From assembly GCA_041494445.1 (NCBI GenBank), contig JBGQAU010000010.1, positions 1-50,817 on the forward strand: 50,817 bases of DNA, written 5' to 3'. This stretch comes from JAIQFR01 sp041494445. Lineage in GTDB: Bacteria; Acidobacteriota; Polarisedimenticolia; Polarisedimenticolales; JAIQFR01. Positions 16,805 through 23,885 of the stretch are shown here, one piece after another (positions within the stretch are counted from its first letter, which is position 1; every line of letters starts with the position of its first letter). Under the pieces are notes generated by a model. That model saw only the letters and a program-made list of their open reading frames with translations, was not told the origin of the DNA and ran no database searches. Position numbers and translations under genes: made by a program.

Positions 16805-18328
16805 ATGCAGCCAAGAAGGTTCTCGCGGGTCGGATGGATCGCGGCCTCGGTCCTGCTGCTCGCGGCGTTTCCCGCGGTGGCGCAGGACCTGGCAGCCTTC
16901 GAGAAGAAGCTGACCGAGCACAAGCTGGCGAACGGGCTGACGCTGCTGGTCTACGAGCGCCCGACCGCGCCGGTGGTCTCCTTCTTCACCTACGCCGAGG
17001 TGGGCGCGGCCCAGGAGGTCCCCGGGATCACCGGGATCGCGCACATGTTCGAGCACATGGCGTTCAAGGGCACGACGAAGATCGGCACCAACGACTGGGC
17101 CGGCGAAAAGAAGGCGCTGGAGACGGTGGACGAGACCTACCACGCCTACGACCGAGAGCGGCGCAAGGTCGGCGGACCCGACCCTGCGAAGATCGAGGAG
17201 CTCAAGAAGGCCTGGAAGGATGCCCAGGAGGCGGCGGACAAGTTCGTCGTCAAGAACGAGTACGGCGAGATCATCGATCGCGAGGGCGGGGTCGGCATGA
17301 ACGCCGGCACCAGCTCGGACCAGACGGTGTACTTCTACTCCCTCCCCGCCAACAAGGCCGAGCTGTGGGCCTACCTCGAGTCCGAGCGTTTCCTCGACCC
17401 CGTGTTCCGCGAGTTCTACAAGGAGCGCGACGTGGTGATGGAGGAGCGGCGCCTCCGGACCGAGAGCCAGCCGATCGGCCGGCTGATCGAGCAGTTCGCG
17501 GCGGCGGCCTTCCAGGCACACCCGTATCACCAGCCGGTCGTCGGCTACATGAGCGACCTGATGTCGTTCTCCCGCGAGGACGCGGACAAGTTCCGTCGAA
17601 CGTACTACGTGCCCAACAACATGGTCATCGCCATCGCGGGGGACGTGAAGGCGGCCGAGATCATCCCGATCTTCGACAGGTACTTCGGGCGGCTGCCTGC
17701 GGCCCCGCCGCCGCCGGCGCTCCGCACCGAGGAGCCGAAGCAGATCGTGGAAAAGACGGTCTCGATGCCGGACAAGTCCCAGCCGATCTACATCGAGGGG
17801 TACCACCGCCCCGCGACGACCGACCCGGACGACGCGGTGTACACCGCGATCTCCGACGTGCTCTCGAACGGCCGCGAGTCGCGCCTCTACCGCAGTCTCG
17901 TGCGCGACAAGAAGATCGCCGCGCAGGCGGCCGCGATATCCGGCTTCCCCGGCGAGAAGTATCCGAACCTGATGCTGTTCTTCGCGATCCCGACGCCGGG
18001 GCATTCGAACGAGGAGGTCCAGAAGGCGATTCGCGAGGAGATCGAGAAGATCAAGAACGAGCCGGTCACCGACGACGAGCTGAAGCGGGTGAAGACCCGC
18101 GCGAAGGCCGACCTGATCCGCGGCCTCCGGTCGAACCAGGGGATCGCGGGGCAGCTCGCGACCTACCAGGCGATCTTCGGCGACTGGCGGGAGCTGTTCC
18201 GCGCCGTGGAGAAAATCGACAAGGTGACGAAGGAGGACGTCCGGCGCGTGGCGCAGGCCGCCTTCGTTCCGACCAACCGGACCGTGGGGATGATCGTGAA
18301 CACCGACTCCCCGTCCGCGAAGAACTAG
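16805..18328 (+). CDS. M16-family zinc peptidase, catalytic partner
   Basis: A 507-residue exported insulinase-type peptidase. A signal peptide (about residues 1-26, ending AVAQ) is followed by two M16 halves. The inverted zinc motif HxxEH is complete (H80, E83, H84 in AHMFEH). The distal Glu probably lies in the helix ELWAYLESERF, preceded by an insertion of about 60 residues (KKALETVDE to REGGVG) that most M16 enzymes lack. The second half contains the R/Y signature region NGRESRLYRSL. GAGGG at 16796-16800 precedes this ATG; a TTG start at 16787 is less likely. Thirteen bases separate it from the inactive partner, and the two probably form a heterodimer in the periplasm. Confidence 0.92.
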   Translation: MQPRRFSRVGWIAASVLLLAAFPAVAQDLAAFEKKLTEHKLANGLTLLVYERPTAPVVSFFTYAEVGAAQEVPGITGIAHMFEHMAFKGTTKIGTNDWAGEKKALETVDETYHAYDRERRKVGGPDPAKIEELKKAWKDAQEAADKFVVKNEYGEIIDREGGVGMNAGTSSDQTVYFYSLPANKAELWAYLESERFLDPVFREFYKERDVVMEERRLRTESQPIGRLIEQFAAAAFQAHPYHQPVVGYMSDLMSFSREDADKFRRTYYVPNNMVIAIAGDVKAAEIIPIFDRYFGRLPAAPPPPALRTEEPKQIVEKTVSMPDKSQPIYIEGYHRPATTDPDDAVYTAISDVLSNGRESRLYRSLVRDKKIAAQAAAISGFPGEKYPNLMLFFAIPTPGHSNEEVQKAIREEIEKIKNEPVTDDELKRVKTRAKADLIRGLRSNQGIAGQLATYQAIFGDWRELFRAVEKIDKVTKEDVRRVAQAAFVPTNRTVGMIVNTDSPSAKN

Positions 18329-18341
18329 GGGAGGGTGGAGC

Positions 18342-20492
18342 ATGAAAACCACGAGCTTCCGTGTCGCGATCGCCGCGGCGGCTCTCGCCGCGCTCCTGGC
18401 CGTCCCGGCGGCGGCCCAGGTCCAGAACTACAAGGAGATCAGATACCCCGCGCTGCCCGAGTTCAAGATCGAGAAGCCGACGATCTACACCCTCAAGAAC
18501 GGCATGACCGTGTTCCTGATGGAGGATCACGAGCTACCGCTGATCGAGGTGAGTGCCAGGGTCCACACCGGCTCCGCATGGGAGCCGGCGGAGAAGACGG
18601 GCCTCGCCGGCCTCATGGGCGCGGTCGAGCGCAGCGGCGGCACCGTCTCCATGACCGGCGACGAGATCGACGACTACCTCGCGAACCGGGCCGCGTCCAT
18701 CGAGACCCGGATCGACGACGACTCCGGCCGCGCGTCGATGAGCTGCCTCAAGGAGAACTTCGACGAGGTGTTCAAGGTCTTCGCGGACGTGCTGCGCGTG
18801 CCCGCGTTCGCCCAGGACAAGCTGGACCTCGAGAAGGTCCAGGAAAACACCGGGATCGCCCGCAGGAACGACAACGTGATGGGGATCCTGTTCCGCGAGT
18901 TCCCGCGTCAGATCTACGGCAAAGACTCGCCCCTCGTGCGGAACCTGGAGTACGCCACCGTCGCCGCGGTCACCCGCGACGACCTCGTCGCGTGGCACAA
19001 GAAGTACTACGTCCCGAACAGCGTGTACCTGGGGATCGTCGGCGACTTCGACTCCAAGGAGATGAAGAAGAAGATCGAGGCGGCGTTCGGCGACTGGGCC
19101 AAGGGGCCGGCCTCCATGCTTCCCCCGATTCCCTACCGGAAGGAGGCGAACCCCGGCGTGTACTTCATCGAGAAGTCCGACGTGAACCAGGCGTACGTGG
19201 CGATGGGCCACATCGGGATCGAGAGGAAGAACCCGGACTACTTCGCCGTCGAGGTGATGAACGAGGTGCTGGGCGGGAGCTTCGCGAGCCGCATGTTCAG
19301 CAACGTCCGGTCCAAGAAGGGGCTGGCCTACAACGTGTTCGGGAGCCTCGGATCGGACTACCTGTACCCGGGTGTCCTGCGCGCCGGCCTCCAGACCAAG
19401 TCCTCCACCATGGCCCAGGGGGTCGAGGCGGTGAAGGCGGAGGTGGTCGGCATCATCGAGAACCCGCCGGACGACGTCGAGATGAAGCGCGCGAAGGACT
19501 CGATCCTGAACTCGTTCGTGTTCAACTACGACTCGAAGGCGAAGATCCTGAGCCAGCAGATGCTCTACGCCTTCTACGGCCTCCCCGCGGACTTCCTCGA
19601 GCAGTACCGCGCGAACATCGAGAAGGTGACCCGCGAGGACGTGGCGCGCGTGGCGAAGAAGTACGTTCACCCCGACCAGATGACGCTGCTGGTGGTCGGG
19701 AAGGCCGCGGACTTCGACAAGCCGCTCTCGACCTTCGGCAAGGTCGTGAACGTCGACATCTCGATCCCTCCGCCGCCGGACAAGACGCCCAAGGCGGCCA
19801 AGACGGCCGCGACGCTCGACGCCGGGCGGAAGATCCTGGCGAGCGTGGTCGGCGCGCTGGGCGGGAAGAACGCGTCCGACGTCAAGGCGATCGAGGCCAG
19901 CGCCCAGATGGTGCTGAGCATGGGCGGCCAGTCCATGCAGATGGCGAGGAAGACGCTGATCGTGTTCCCGGACCGGGTGCACCAGGTCATGACCACCCCG
20001 ATGGGGGAGCAGACCGTCGTCGTGAACGGCTCCGAGGGGTTCGCGATGGCCGGCGGGAGGACGTTCCCACTACCCTCGACCGCGATGGAGCGACAGCAGA
20101 AAGAGCTGGCCCGCGATCTTCGCGTCATCGTACGGTACGCTTCCGATCCCGGGATGGAGGCGCTCGCCGCCGGCGAGGAGACCGTGGACGGCACGAAGTG
20201 CCAGGTGGTAGCGGTGAGCTACAAGGGATCGGACTCTCGCCTCTTCGTGGCGCCCGACGGCAAGGTCCTGAAGCAGGTCTACCAGGGCGAGAACCCCATG
20301 ACCAAGGCCCCGGGGCAGGTCGAGGTCCTCTACTCCGATTATCGCGAAGTGGACGGCCGGTGGGTCCCTCACAAGGAGGTGGTCCGCGTGGACGGGCAGG
20401 ACGCCTACACGCTGACCCTCGACTCCTTCAAGGTGAACCCGCCGGTGGACGAGAAGCTGTTCCTGAAGCCGGCGGGGAAGCCGGCCGCCTGA
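18342..20492 (+). CDS. Inactive M16-type partner fused to a LolA-like domain
   Basis: A 716-residue exported protein (signal peptide ending near AAAQ, residue 26). Residues about 45-480 follow the M16 fold, with NGMTVFLMEDHELPL at 53 and KKGLAYNVFGSL in the second half. The zinc motif is lost: the HxxEH positions read GLMGA (about 90-94). In M16 pairs such a subunit binds substrate or supports the catalytic one. From about residue 500 a second beta-rich domain follows (TLIVFPDRVHQV, VVNGSEGFAM, LFVAPDGKVLKQV, DGRWVPHKEV) that resembles the LolA/LolB lipoprotein-sorting fold. The strong terminator at 20519 closes the operon. The fusion is seen directly; the LolA comparison is by pattern. Confidence 0.85.
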   Translation: MKTTSFRVAIAAAALAALLAVPAAAQVQNYKEIRYPALPEFKIEKPTIYTLKNGMTVFLMEDHELPLIEVSARVHTGSAWEPAEKTGLAGLMGAVERSGGTVSMTGDEIDDYLANRAASIETRIDDDSGRASMSCLKENFDEVFKVFADVLRVPAFAQDKLDLEKVQENTGIARRNDNVMGILFREFPRQIYGKDSPLVRNLEYATVAAVTRDDLVAWHKKYYVPNSVYLGIVGDFDSKEMKKKIEAAFGDWAKGPASMLPPIPYRKEANPGVYFIEKSDVNQAYVAMGHIGIERKNPDYFAVEVMNEVLGGSFASRMFSNVRSKKGLAYNVFGSLGSDYLYPGVLRAGLQTKSSTMAQGVEAVKAEVVGIIENPPDDVEMKRAKDSILNSFVFNYDSKAKILSQQMLYAFYGLPADFLEQYRANIEKVTREDVARVAKKYVHPDQMTLLVVGKAADFDKPLSTFGKVVNVDISIPPPPDKTPKAAKTAATLDAGRKILASVVGALGGKNASDVKAIEASAQMVLSMGGQSMQMARKTLIVFPDRVHQVMTTPMGEQTVVVNGSEGFAMAGGRTFPLPSTAMERQQKELARDLRVIVRYASDPGMEALAAGEETVDGTKCQVVAVSYKGSDSRLFVAPDGKVLKQVYQGENPMTKAPGQVEVLYSDYREVDGRWVPHKEVVRVDGQDAYTLTLDSFKVNPPVDEKLFLKPAGKPAA

Positions 20493-20518
20493 CGGATCGT
20501 CGAATTGCTCGGTTCCGG

Positions 20519-20549
20519 AAAGGGCCCCGTCCGCGGGGCCCTTTTCTTT
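20519..20549 (+). terminator. Strong Rho-independent terminator
   Basis: An 11-pair perfect stem (AAAGGGCCCCG at 20519-20529, CGGGGCCCTTT at 20534-20544) with a four-base loop, followed by a T-rich run (TCTTT). It lies 27 bases after the M16/LolA-like gene and also separates it from the convergent toxin gene. Confidence 0.85.
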
Positions 20550-20598
20550 CCTCTCGCCGGCGCGGACCGATCCGGAGAGTACGGAGGACGGCGAGGAC

Positions 20599-20865
20599 CT
20601 ACGGCGTGCGATAGACTTCCTTGCGATCCCCGATCTTGACGATCGTGACCAACGCCTCGTCGTCATCAACCAGGTACAGGATCCGGTAGTTGCCTTGCCG
20701 AATGCGATGCTTCTCGGTTCCGGAAAGTTTCTGACAGCCGACAGGGCGCGGGTCAGTCGCAAGGGAGCGAATGCGACGAACGAGCCGCTGACGGTCCTTC
20801 TTTGCATCGACCGCCTCGAGTTCCTTCGCCGCCGAGGCCGTGATTTCCAGCCTATAGCTTGCCAC
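20599..20865 (-). CDS. RelE/ParE-family toxin
   Basis: An 88-residue basic protein of the RelE superfamily: YRLEITASAAKELEAVD at the start, RRIRSLATDPRPVGCQKLSG in the centre, then the conserved RIRQGNYRILYLVDD and VKIGDRKEVYR end. This layout is that of RelE-type ribosome-dependent mRNA interferases. It starts within the antitoxin gene with a 14-base overlap (20852-20865), the usual translational coupling. It is the last gene of the minus-strand cassette array. Confidence 0.9.
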   Translation of the reverse strand: MASYRLEITASAAKELEAVDAKKDRQRLVRRIRSLATDPRPVGCQKLSGTEKHRIRQGNYRILYLVDDDEALVTIVKIGDRKEVYRTP

Positions 20866-21085
20866 GTTTCTTCATGTCCCTGACCACATCCTCGAAGGAC
20901 AGTCGAGGTTCTGCCGCCCTTTGGTCGAAGGCTGCAAGATCGTCGGCGTCCTCCGCGAGGCTGCTCTTGACCGCGTCGTTGACGAGGTCGGAGATCGACC
21001 GATCAGTCTCCGCAGCCTTCAGGCGAAGTGCCCGGTGAATCTGGGAATCGAAGTAAATCGTGGCCCTCTTCTGTATCGTGCCCAT
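20852..21085 (-). CDS. Ribbon-helix-helix antitoxin
   Basis: A 77-residue acidic-tailed protein. The first half (KRATIYFDSQIHRALRLKAAETDRSISDLVNDAV) is a ribbon-helix-helix DNA-binding domain with a beta strand and two helices. The second half (DDLAAFDQRAAEPRLSFEDVVRDMKKRGKL) is the toxin-wrapping tail. It should neutralise the RelE-type protein and repress the pair's promoter. No Shine-Dalgarno sequence is present in the six bases between the -10 box and the ATG, so translation may be leaderless. Confidence 0.88.
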   Translation of the reverse strand: MGTIQKRATIYFDSQIHRALRLKAAETDRSISDLVNDAVKSSLAEDADDLAAFDQRAAEPRLSFEDVVRDMKKRGKL

Positions 21086-21091
21086 GCTTTC

Positions 21092-21120
21092 ATAATACCG
21101 CTATAACGTTATGACGTCAA
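21092..21120 (-). promoter_or_regulatory. Toxin-antitoxin promoter with embedded operator
   Basis: On the minus strand TTGACG (21120-21115), a 17-base spacer and TATTAT (21097-21092) form a near-consensus sigma-70 promoter. The spacer holds the perfect palindrome ATAACGTTAT (21103-21112) next to TGACGTCA (21112-21119), likely sites for the ribbon-helix-helix antitoxin. The -10 ends only six bases before the ATG, so the transcript would start at or within a base or two of the start codon. Confidence 0.75.
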
Positions 21121-21253
21121 GACAACGGCCTTTGGGGTCCGCCCGCCGACGGCCGTAAGCTGCGGGCCGCGTGGCGCGGCGGCCGTGAGGCCGCCTACGA
21201 GGCAGGCGCGACCCGCCGCGACGTGGACCGGCGGCTGCACGCCGCGGTTAGGC
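21120..21253 (-). repeat. Degenerate attC-like site
   Basis: In minus-strand reading the site begins with GCCTAAC (R''-like) and a GCGTGCAGCCGCC arm, contains a strong hairpin (GGCGGCC-TCAC-GGCCGCC) and ends at GTTGTCT, just before the toxin-antitoxin promoter. The matching second arm is not recognisable and the end box departs from GTTRRRY, so it is probably decayed or a fusion of two sites. Confidence 0.4.
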
Positions 21254-21267
21254 GCCGAGTCAAGAAC

Positions 21268-21654
21268 CTACTTTGTTACTGTCGGTGTCCTGGCAACGCG
21301 CTGCACATCAACCACTTCCGCCGGACCATAATCGGCAACAAGCAACGGGCGTGCGTGAAGGGTGACATGATACGTATGGTCCAACATCTTGTAAGGTGAT
21401 TCTGGCCAACATCGTTGCCAGTCGGATCGGCTGACGTAGTAACGGCCGCGGCCGACGATGTAAAGTCCGCGGTTTCCCCACAGCCATTCGAAGCCGGATC
21501 GAAGCCAGACGAACAATCCTGGGCCGGGGTCCACCATCTGGTAGCGCACCTCCCCCTGTATCGTCTCGGCGGGGCCCCTCGGAAGCCGGAAGATCGTGAC
21601 CGGCCCCCCCACGAGAATGGCTATTGTCAGGAGAGCTAACACGAGCTTCTTCAT
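21268..21654 (-). CDS. Cassette-encoded secreted or membrane-anchored protein, unknown
   Basis: A 128-residue protein with a hydrophobic N-end (KKLVLALLTIAILVGGPVTIF) that is a signal peptide or anchor, followed by an aromatic-rich extracytoplasmic part (FVWLRSGFEWLWGNRGLY, a single Cys at about residue 86). I recognise no family. The ATG at 21654 lies 17 bases inside the cassette start (GTTGAAC); a GTG at 21666 is an alternative start. Its stop is 14 bases from the following degenerate attC. Like most cassette genes it has no visible homologue among the neighbours. Confidence 0.5.
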   Translation of the reverse strand: MKKLVLALLTIAILVGGPVTIFRLPRGPAETIQGEVRYQMVDPGPGLFVWLRSGFEWLWGNRGLYIVGRGRYYVSRSDWQRCWPESPYKMLDHTYHVTLHARPLLVADYGPAEVVDVQRVARTPTVTK

Positions 21655-21670
21655 GGTCCCGTTCACTTGA

Positions 21671-21773
21671 GTTCAACGTTGCGCGTCAGGCGCGGGATCG
21701 CGCGGCGCGGCCCTTGCGCTTTCCAGCAAGGGCCGTGACGCGCGAGGCCGTCGCCTGCACGCGCGGGTTAGGT
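21671..21773 (-). repeat. attC site between cassettes
   Basis: A 103-base site reading on the minus strand from ACCTAAC (R'', 21773-21767) to GTTGAAC (R', 21677-21671). Arms CGCGTCAGGCG (21682-21692) and CGCCTGCACGCG (21752-21763) pair except for one extra base. The centre is a 9-pair hairpin (21709-21717 with 21726-21734). Both boxes fit RYYYAAC and GTTRRRY. Confidence 0.8.
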
Positions 21774-22390
21774 GCCGGTCGCTCACGGCGGCCACGCCCA
21801 AGTAATCCACGGCCGCGCGTACATGCCTGCAGTTTCTTGACGACGTTCATCGCGACCTGGAGGCCCTTTCGGGCCTCATCCATGACCACTCGGGGATTCA
21901 CCCCCATGTCCAAGACCGGAGTTGTCGGGAGCGACTGCTCATCTACCGAGCACTGAGAGACTCCTTTTGACTCCATCCAGTCGAACACGGCCTTAGGGTC
22001 TAGAGCTTCTTGGTAATCGGGGGCCGCGTGCACGAGTTGATTGCGCAGGCTGAAAAGACGCCTCAGAGACTCTTCCTCGGTCCCCATGATGCCCAGAGTC
22101 GGACACATCTCGCGAAGAAGAGCCAACCGGCTGAACCACGAAAGACGAGCGTACTTGGTCAGGATCGTCCCGAAGTACCTGCGCAAGGTTGGGTCGCGCA
22201 CAAGAAGAACGGGGGCACAAACGGCGAGGTTCAGCGCGCATTCAACGGCTGCGGTGCTGAAGAATATGCACGCAGTCGCGTCCCGGACGGCGGAACTACG
22301 TGGCGCACCCGGTTCGGACTCCGCAACCTTCCCGGACCGCTGACCGTAGTCGCGCGCATACGCGATTAGAGTGTCCAAGTCGAGCGTCAT
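21686..22390 (-). CDS. Cassette-encoded protein with a possible HEPN motif
   Basis: A 234-residue soluble, mostly helical protein. Residues about 117-122 read RNQLVH, an R-x4-H motif typical of HEPN-fold RNases and related abortive-infection or toxin proteins; it sits after a helical region starting at residue 35 (AVRDATACIFFSTAAVECALN). The family is not certain. The last 29 residues or so (from RVQATASRV) are translated from the attC site itself, and the stop lies inside it. GAGGAA precedes the ATG at 22390; a GTG at 22411 is possible. It is the third cassette counted from the array's 5' end. Confidence 0.6.
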   Translation of the reverse strand: MTLDLDTLIAYARDYGQRSGKVAESEPGAPRSSAVRDATACIFFSTAAVECALNLAVCAPVLLVRDPTLRRYFGTILTKYARLSWFSRLALLREMCPTLGIMGTEEESLRRLFSLRNQLVHAAPDYQEALDPKAVFDWMESKGVSQCSVDEQSLPTTPVLDMGVNPRVVMDEARKGLQVAMNVVKKLQACTRGRGLLGRGRRERPAPNPRVQATASRVTALAGKRKGRAARSRA

Positions 22391-22409
22391 GCCGTTCCTC
22401 GGTACGTGC

Positions 22410-22505
22410 ACCTAACGGCGCGCGTAACCCGCGGGGCGGCCGGGCGCGACGCGTGCGCAAGCACGCGGCGTGACCAGTCGGACCGTCGGGTTGACGCAGT
22501 TGTCG
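22410..22505 (-). repeat. attC site between cassettes
   Basis: A 96-base site ending on the minus strand with a perfect GTTAGGT (R', 22416-22410). Arms GCGTAACCCG (22422-22431) and CGGGTTGACGC (22487-22497) pair with one extra base. The centre is a GCGTGC-GCAA-GCACGC hairpin. The R'' end reads CGACAAC and departs from RYYYAAC, so this box has drifted. Confidence 0.7.
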
Positions 22506-22515
22506 TCCGTATGCG

Positions 22516-23016
22516 TCATCGTGTCGTCCGCACCCACAATATGACGTCGGGATGGACGAGGAGCCCGCACCACCCTGCTGAACCGCGTTGGCAACTCAGG
22601 TAAGCAGCGCGAATGACGTATTTTCCTTCGCGACGGAAATCGTAGACTTGAGACACCTCGTACTCTCGCTTCAGGGTCTGGCCAGGCTTCAGATCGAGGT
22701 CCCCGTAGATGGAATCGATCATCGGGCCTCGGTATTCAATTCGGTCGGTGCCGTCGAAGTAGACCGCGAAGTCTTTTCTCCCCTCGCTGTCGAGAGTTTC
22801 CCGTCCACGCAGCGGACCCGGCCAGTTACGTATGGCTAAGTTCCTATCGGCCACGTTTGTCCAGGCGAATTCGACGACAATCGGTTCTCCAGGCGTATAG
22901 ACGGTCTTTGCGACCTGAACCGAGAGCCGAAGCCCGTCCTTCTCGACAGCGCCTGAGGCTAACGGGTACGCGGTTAAGAGACACGCAACCAAGACGATTC
23001 TCACTTTGTATCGCAT
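22516..23016 (-). CDS. Cassette-encoded secreted protein with Ig-like (BsuPI-type?) fold
   Basis: A 166-residue exported protein with a clear signal peptide (RYKVRIVLVACLLTAYPLASG). The mature part resembles Ig-like domains of the BsuPI/proteinase-inhibitor type: LRLSVQVAKTVYTPGEPIVVEFAWTN, then a DLKPGQTLKREYEV strand and YVIRAAY near the end. This is a pattern match only. Two cysteines near the C-end (in LSCQRGSAGWCG) could form a disulfide. ATG at 23016; an upstream TTG coincides with the cassette boundary. The stop lies 10 bases before the next attC. Confidence 0.55.
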   Translation of the reverse strand: MRYKVRIVLVACLLTAYPLASGAVEKDGLRLSVQVAKTVYTPGEPIVVEFAWTNVADRNLAIRNWPGPLRGRETLDSEGRKDFAVYFDGTDRIEYRGPMIDSIYGDLDLKPGQTLKREYEVSQVYDFRREGKYVIRAAYLSCQRGSAGWCGLLVHPDVILWVRTTR

Positions 23017-23037
23017 TGACCCGTCTGCTTGCTGTCC

Positions 23038-23139
23038 GTCCAACGATCCGCGTCAGGCGCGCGCCGCGTGGCGCGGCCCGTGCCGCTGTTCGCACGGGCC
23101 GTGACACGCGAGTGCGGCGCCTGCACGCGGAGGTTAGCT
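23038..23139 (-). repeat. attC site between cassettes
   Basis: A 102-base site reading on the minus strand from AGCTAAC (23139-23133) to GTTGGAC (R', 23044-23038). Arms CGCGTCAGGCGC (23049-23060) and GCGCCTGCACGCG (23117-23129) pair with one extra base. The central 9-pair hairpin is 23075-23083 with 23092-23100 and an 8-base loop, the same layout as the site at 21671. Confidence 0.8.
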
Positions 23140-23151
23140 GGCCTGTTTAGA

Positions 23152-23535
23152 TCATTGCGCTTGTAGTCCACGACACTTCCTACCGAGGTAACCGAATGCC
23201 AGCGCGACCCCAGGCACACCTAGTATTTCCAAGGCTAGAAAACTCCAGTAAGGGAAGGGCCCGCCGATCCGAAGTCTCGTCGCCAGACCCAGTAGGCCGA
23301 TGGCCAGCGGGCCCCACGCGGTCAGCAGCGCCAAATACCAGCGCTGTGGGACAAGCGCGCCGACGGCGGCGGCGCCCGCTGCGTATATCAGTCCAACGAT
23401 CAACCAACGCGCGGTTGGCGATTCGTTGGGGCCGAAGTCCGAGAAGACCGCCCAGAGGCCGATGACCCCAACGGCGAGAGCAATCGCCACCGCAAGAAGG
23501 GTGGCGAGGACTCGGGTGGCTCGTCGAGCGTTCAC
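23152..23535 (-). CDS. Cassette-encoded membrane protein, unknown
   Basis: A 127-residue very hydrophobic protein with about four membrane helices (roughly residues 7-31, 42-60, 65-85 and 95-118) and a basic end (RKCRGLQAQ). No family recognised. GTG at 23535 is chosen since GAGGAA lies six bases before it and the codons upstream run through non-coding sequence. Its stop is 12 bases before the attC at 23038-23139. It is the first cassette in array order. Confidence 0.55.
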   Translation of the reverse strand: MNARRATRVLATLLAVAIALAVGVIGLWAVFSDFGPNESPTARWLIVGLIYAAGAAAVGALVPQRWYLALLTAWGPLAIGLLGLATRLRIGGPFPYWSFLALEILGVPGVALAFGYLGRKCRGLQAQ

Positions 23536-23885
23536 GGCTGTTCCTCGGGTGGATCCTCTTCTGGTCCAGCTAACTTGTATTCGGCCGAACTCTGTTATCC
23601 GGTAAAACAGGTCACCATTATGGTTTTGCGCGCATGCCCATTGTTCGGTATCGCGATTGAATCCTTTCCGGCCTCGGCAACTTTCCATCTGTCCCCGGCC
23701 CGAACCCTGGCTACTGGCTGTCTACTCCCAACCCGTCGCAAATGCAAGCGAGGTCACAGTTTCCCGCTGGCGTGGTGCTTTGCGTGCGGTGGAGCCCCCC
23801 TGGACTCCGCGTCCTGTCCACGTGCGCAGGCAAAGCCCCAGCCCAACGGCACCCGCGACCGCCCCCGTTGTACCATCTCCCTCTC
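23536..23885. other. Intergenic stretch between cassette array and HAD gene
   Basis: About 350 bases without a gene I can support. It holds the cassette boundary box at 23568 and the adjacent 10-base palindrome. The rest is lower in GC than the surrounding sequence and shows no integrase gene, no intact attC and no hairpin terminator. Short open frames here have no protein-like composition. Confidence 0.5.
23568..23574 (-). repeat. Cassette boundary box GTTAGCT at the array's 5' end
   Basis: GTTAGCT on the minus strand marks the start of the first cassette. It is the exact reverse complement of that cassette's own R'' (AGCTAAC, 23133-23139). Beside it lies the palindrome TTCGGCCGAA (23580-23589) and GATAAC, which may be the remains of an attC or attI site. 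Confidence 0.5.

Larger units (their letters stand above)
21120..23574 (-). mobile_element. Integron-type gene cassette array without integrase (CALIN-like)
   Basis: Five cassettes on the minus strand (toxin-antitoxin pair, then genes ending at 21268, 21686, 22516 and 23152) are separated by attC-like sites at 21120-21253 (degenerate), 21671-21773, 22410-22505 and 23038-23139. In the three good sites, imperfect inverted arms flank a central hairpin, with a single unpaired base at the same place (after GCGT on the leading arm in minus-strand reading). Two cassettes have an R'' box that is the exact reverse complement of the cassette's own first seven bases (GTTAGCT/AGCTAAC and GTTAGGT/ACCTAAC), as in real integron cassettes. 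Gene stops lie 10-14 bases before the attC, or inside it. No intI gene is in the window, so it is called a CALIN rather than an integron. Confidence 0.75.

Noticed and set aside
23590..23885. A gene fragment or integrase remnant on either strand
   Set aside because: Translated frames show no integrase motifs (no RHRY-type residues in order) and no other protein-like pattern.
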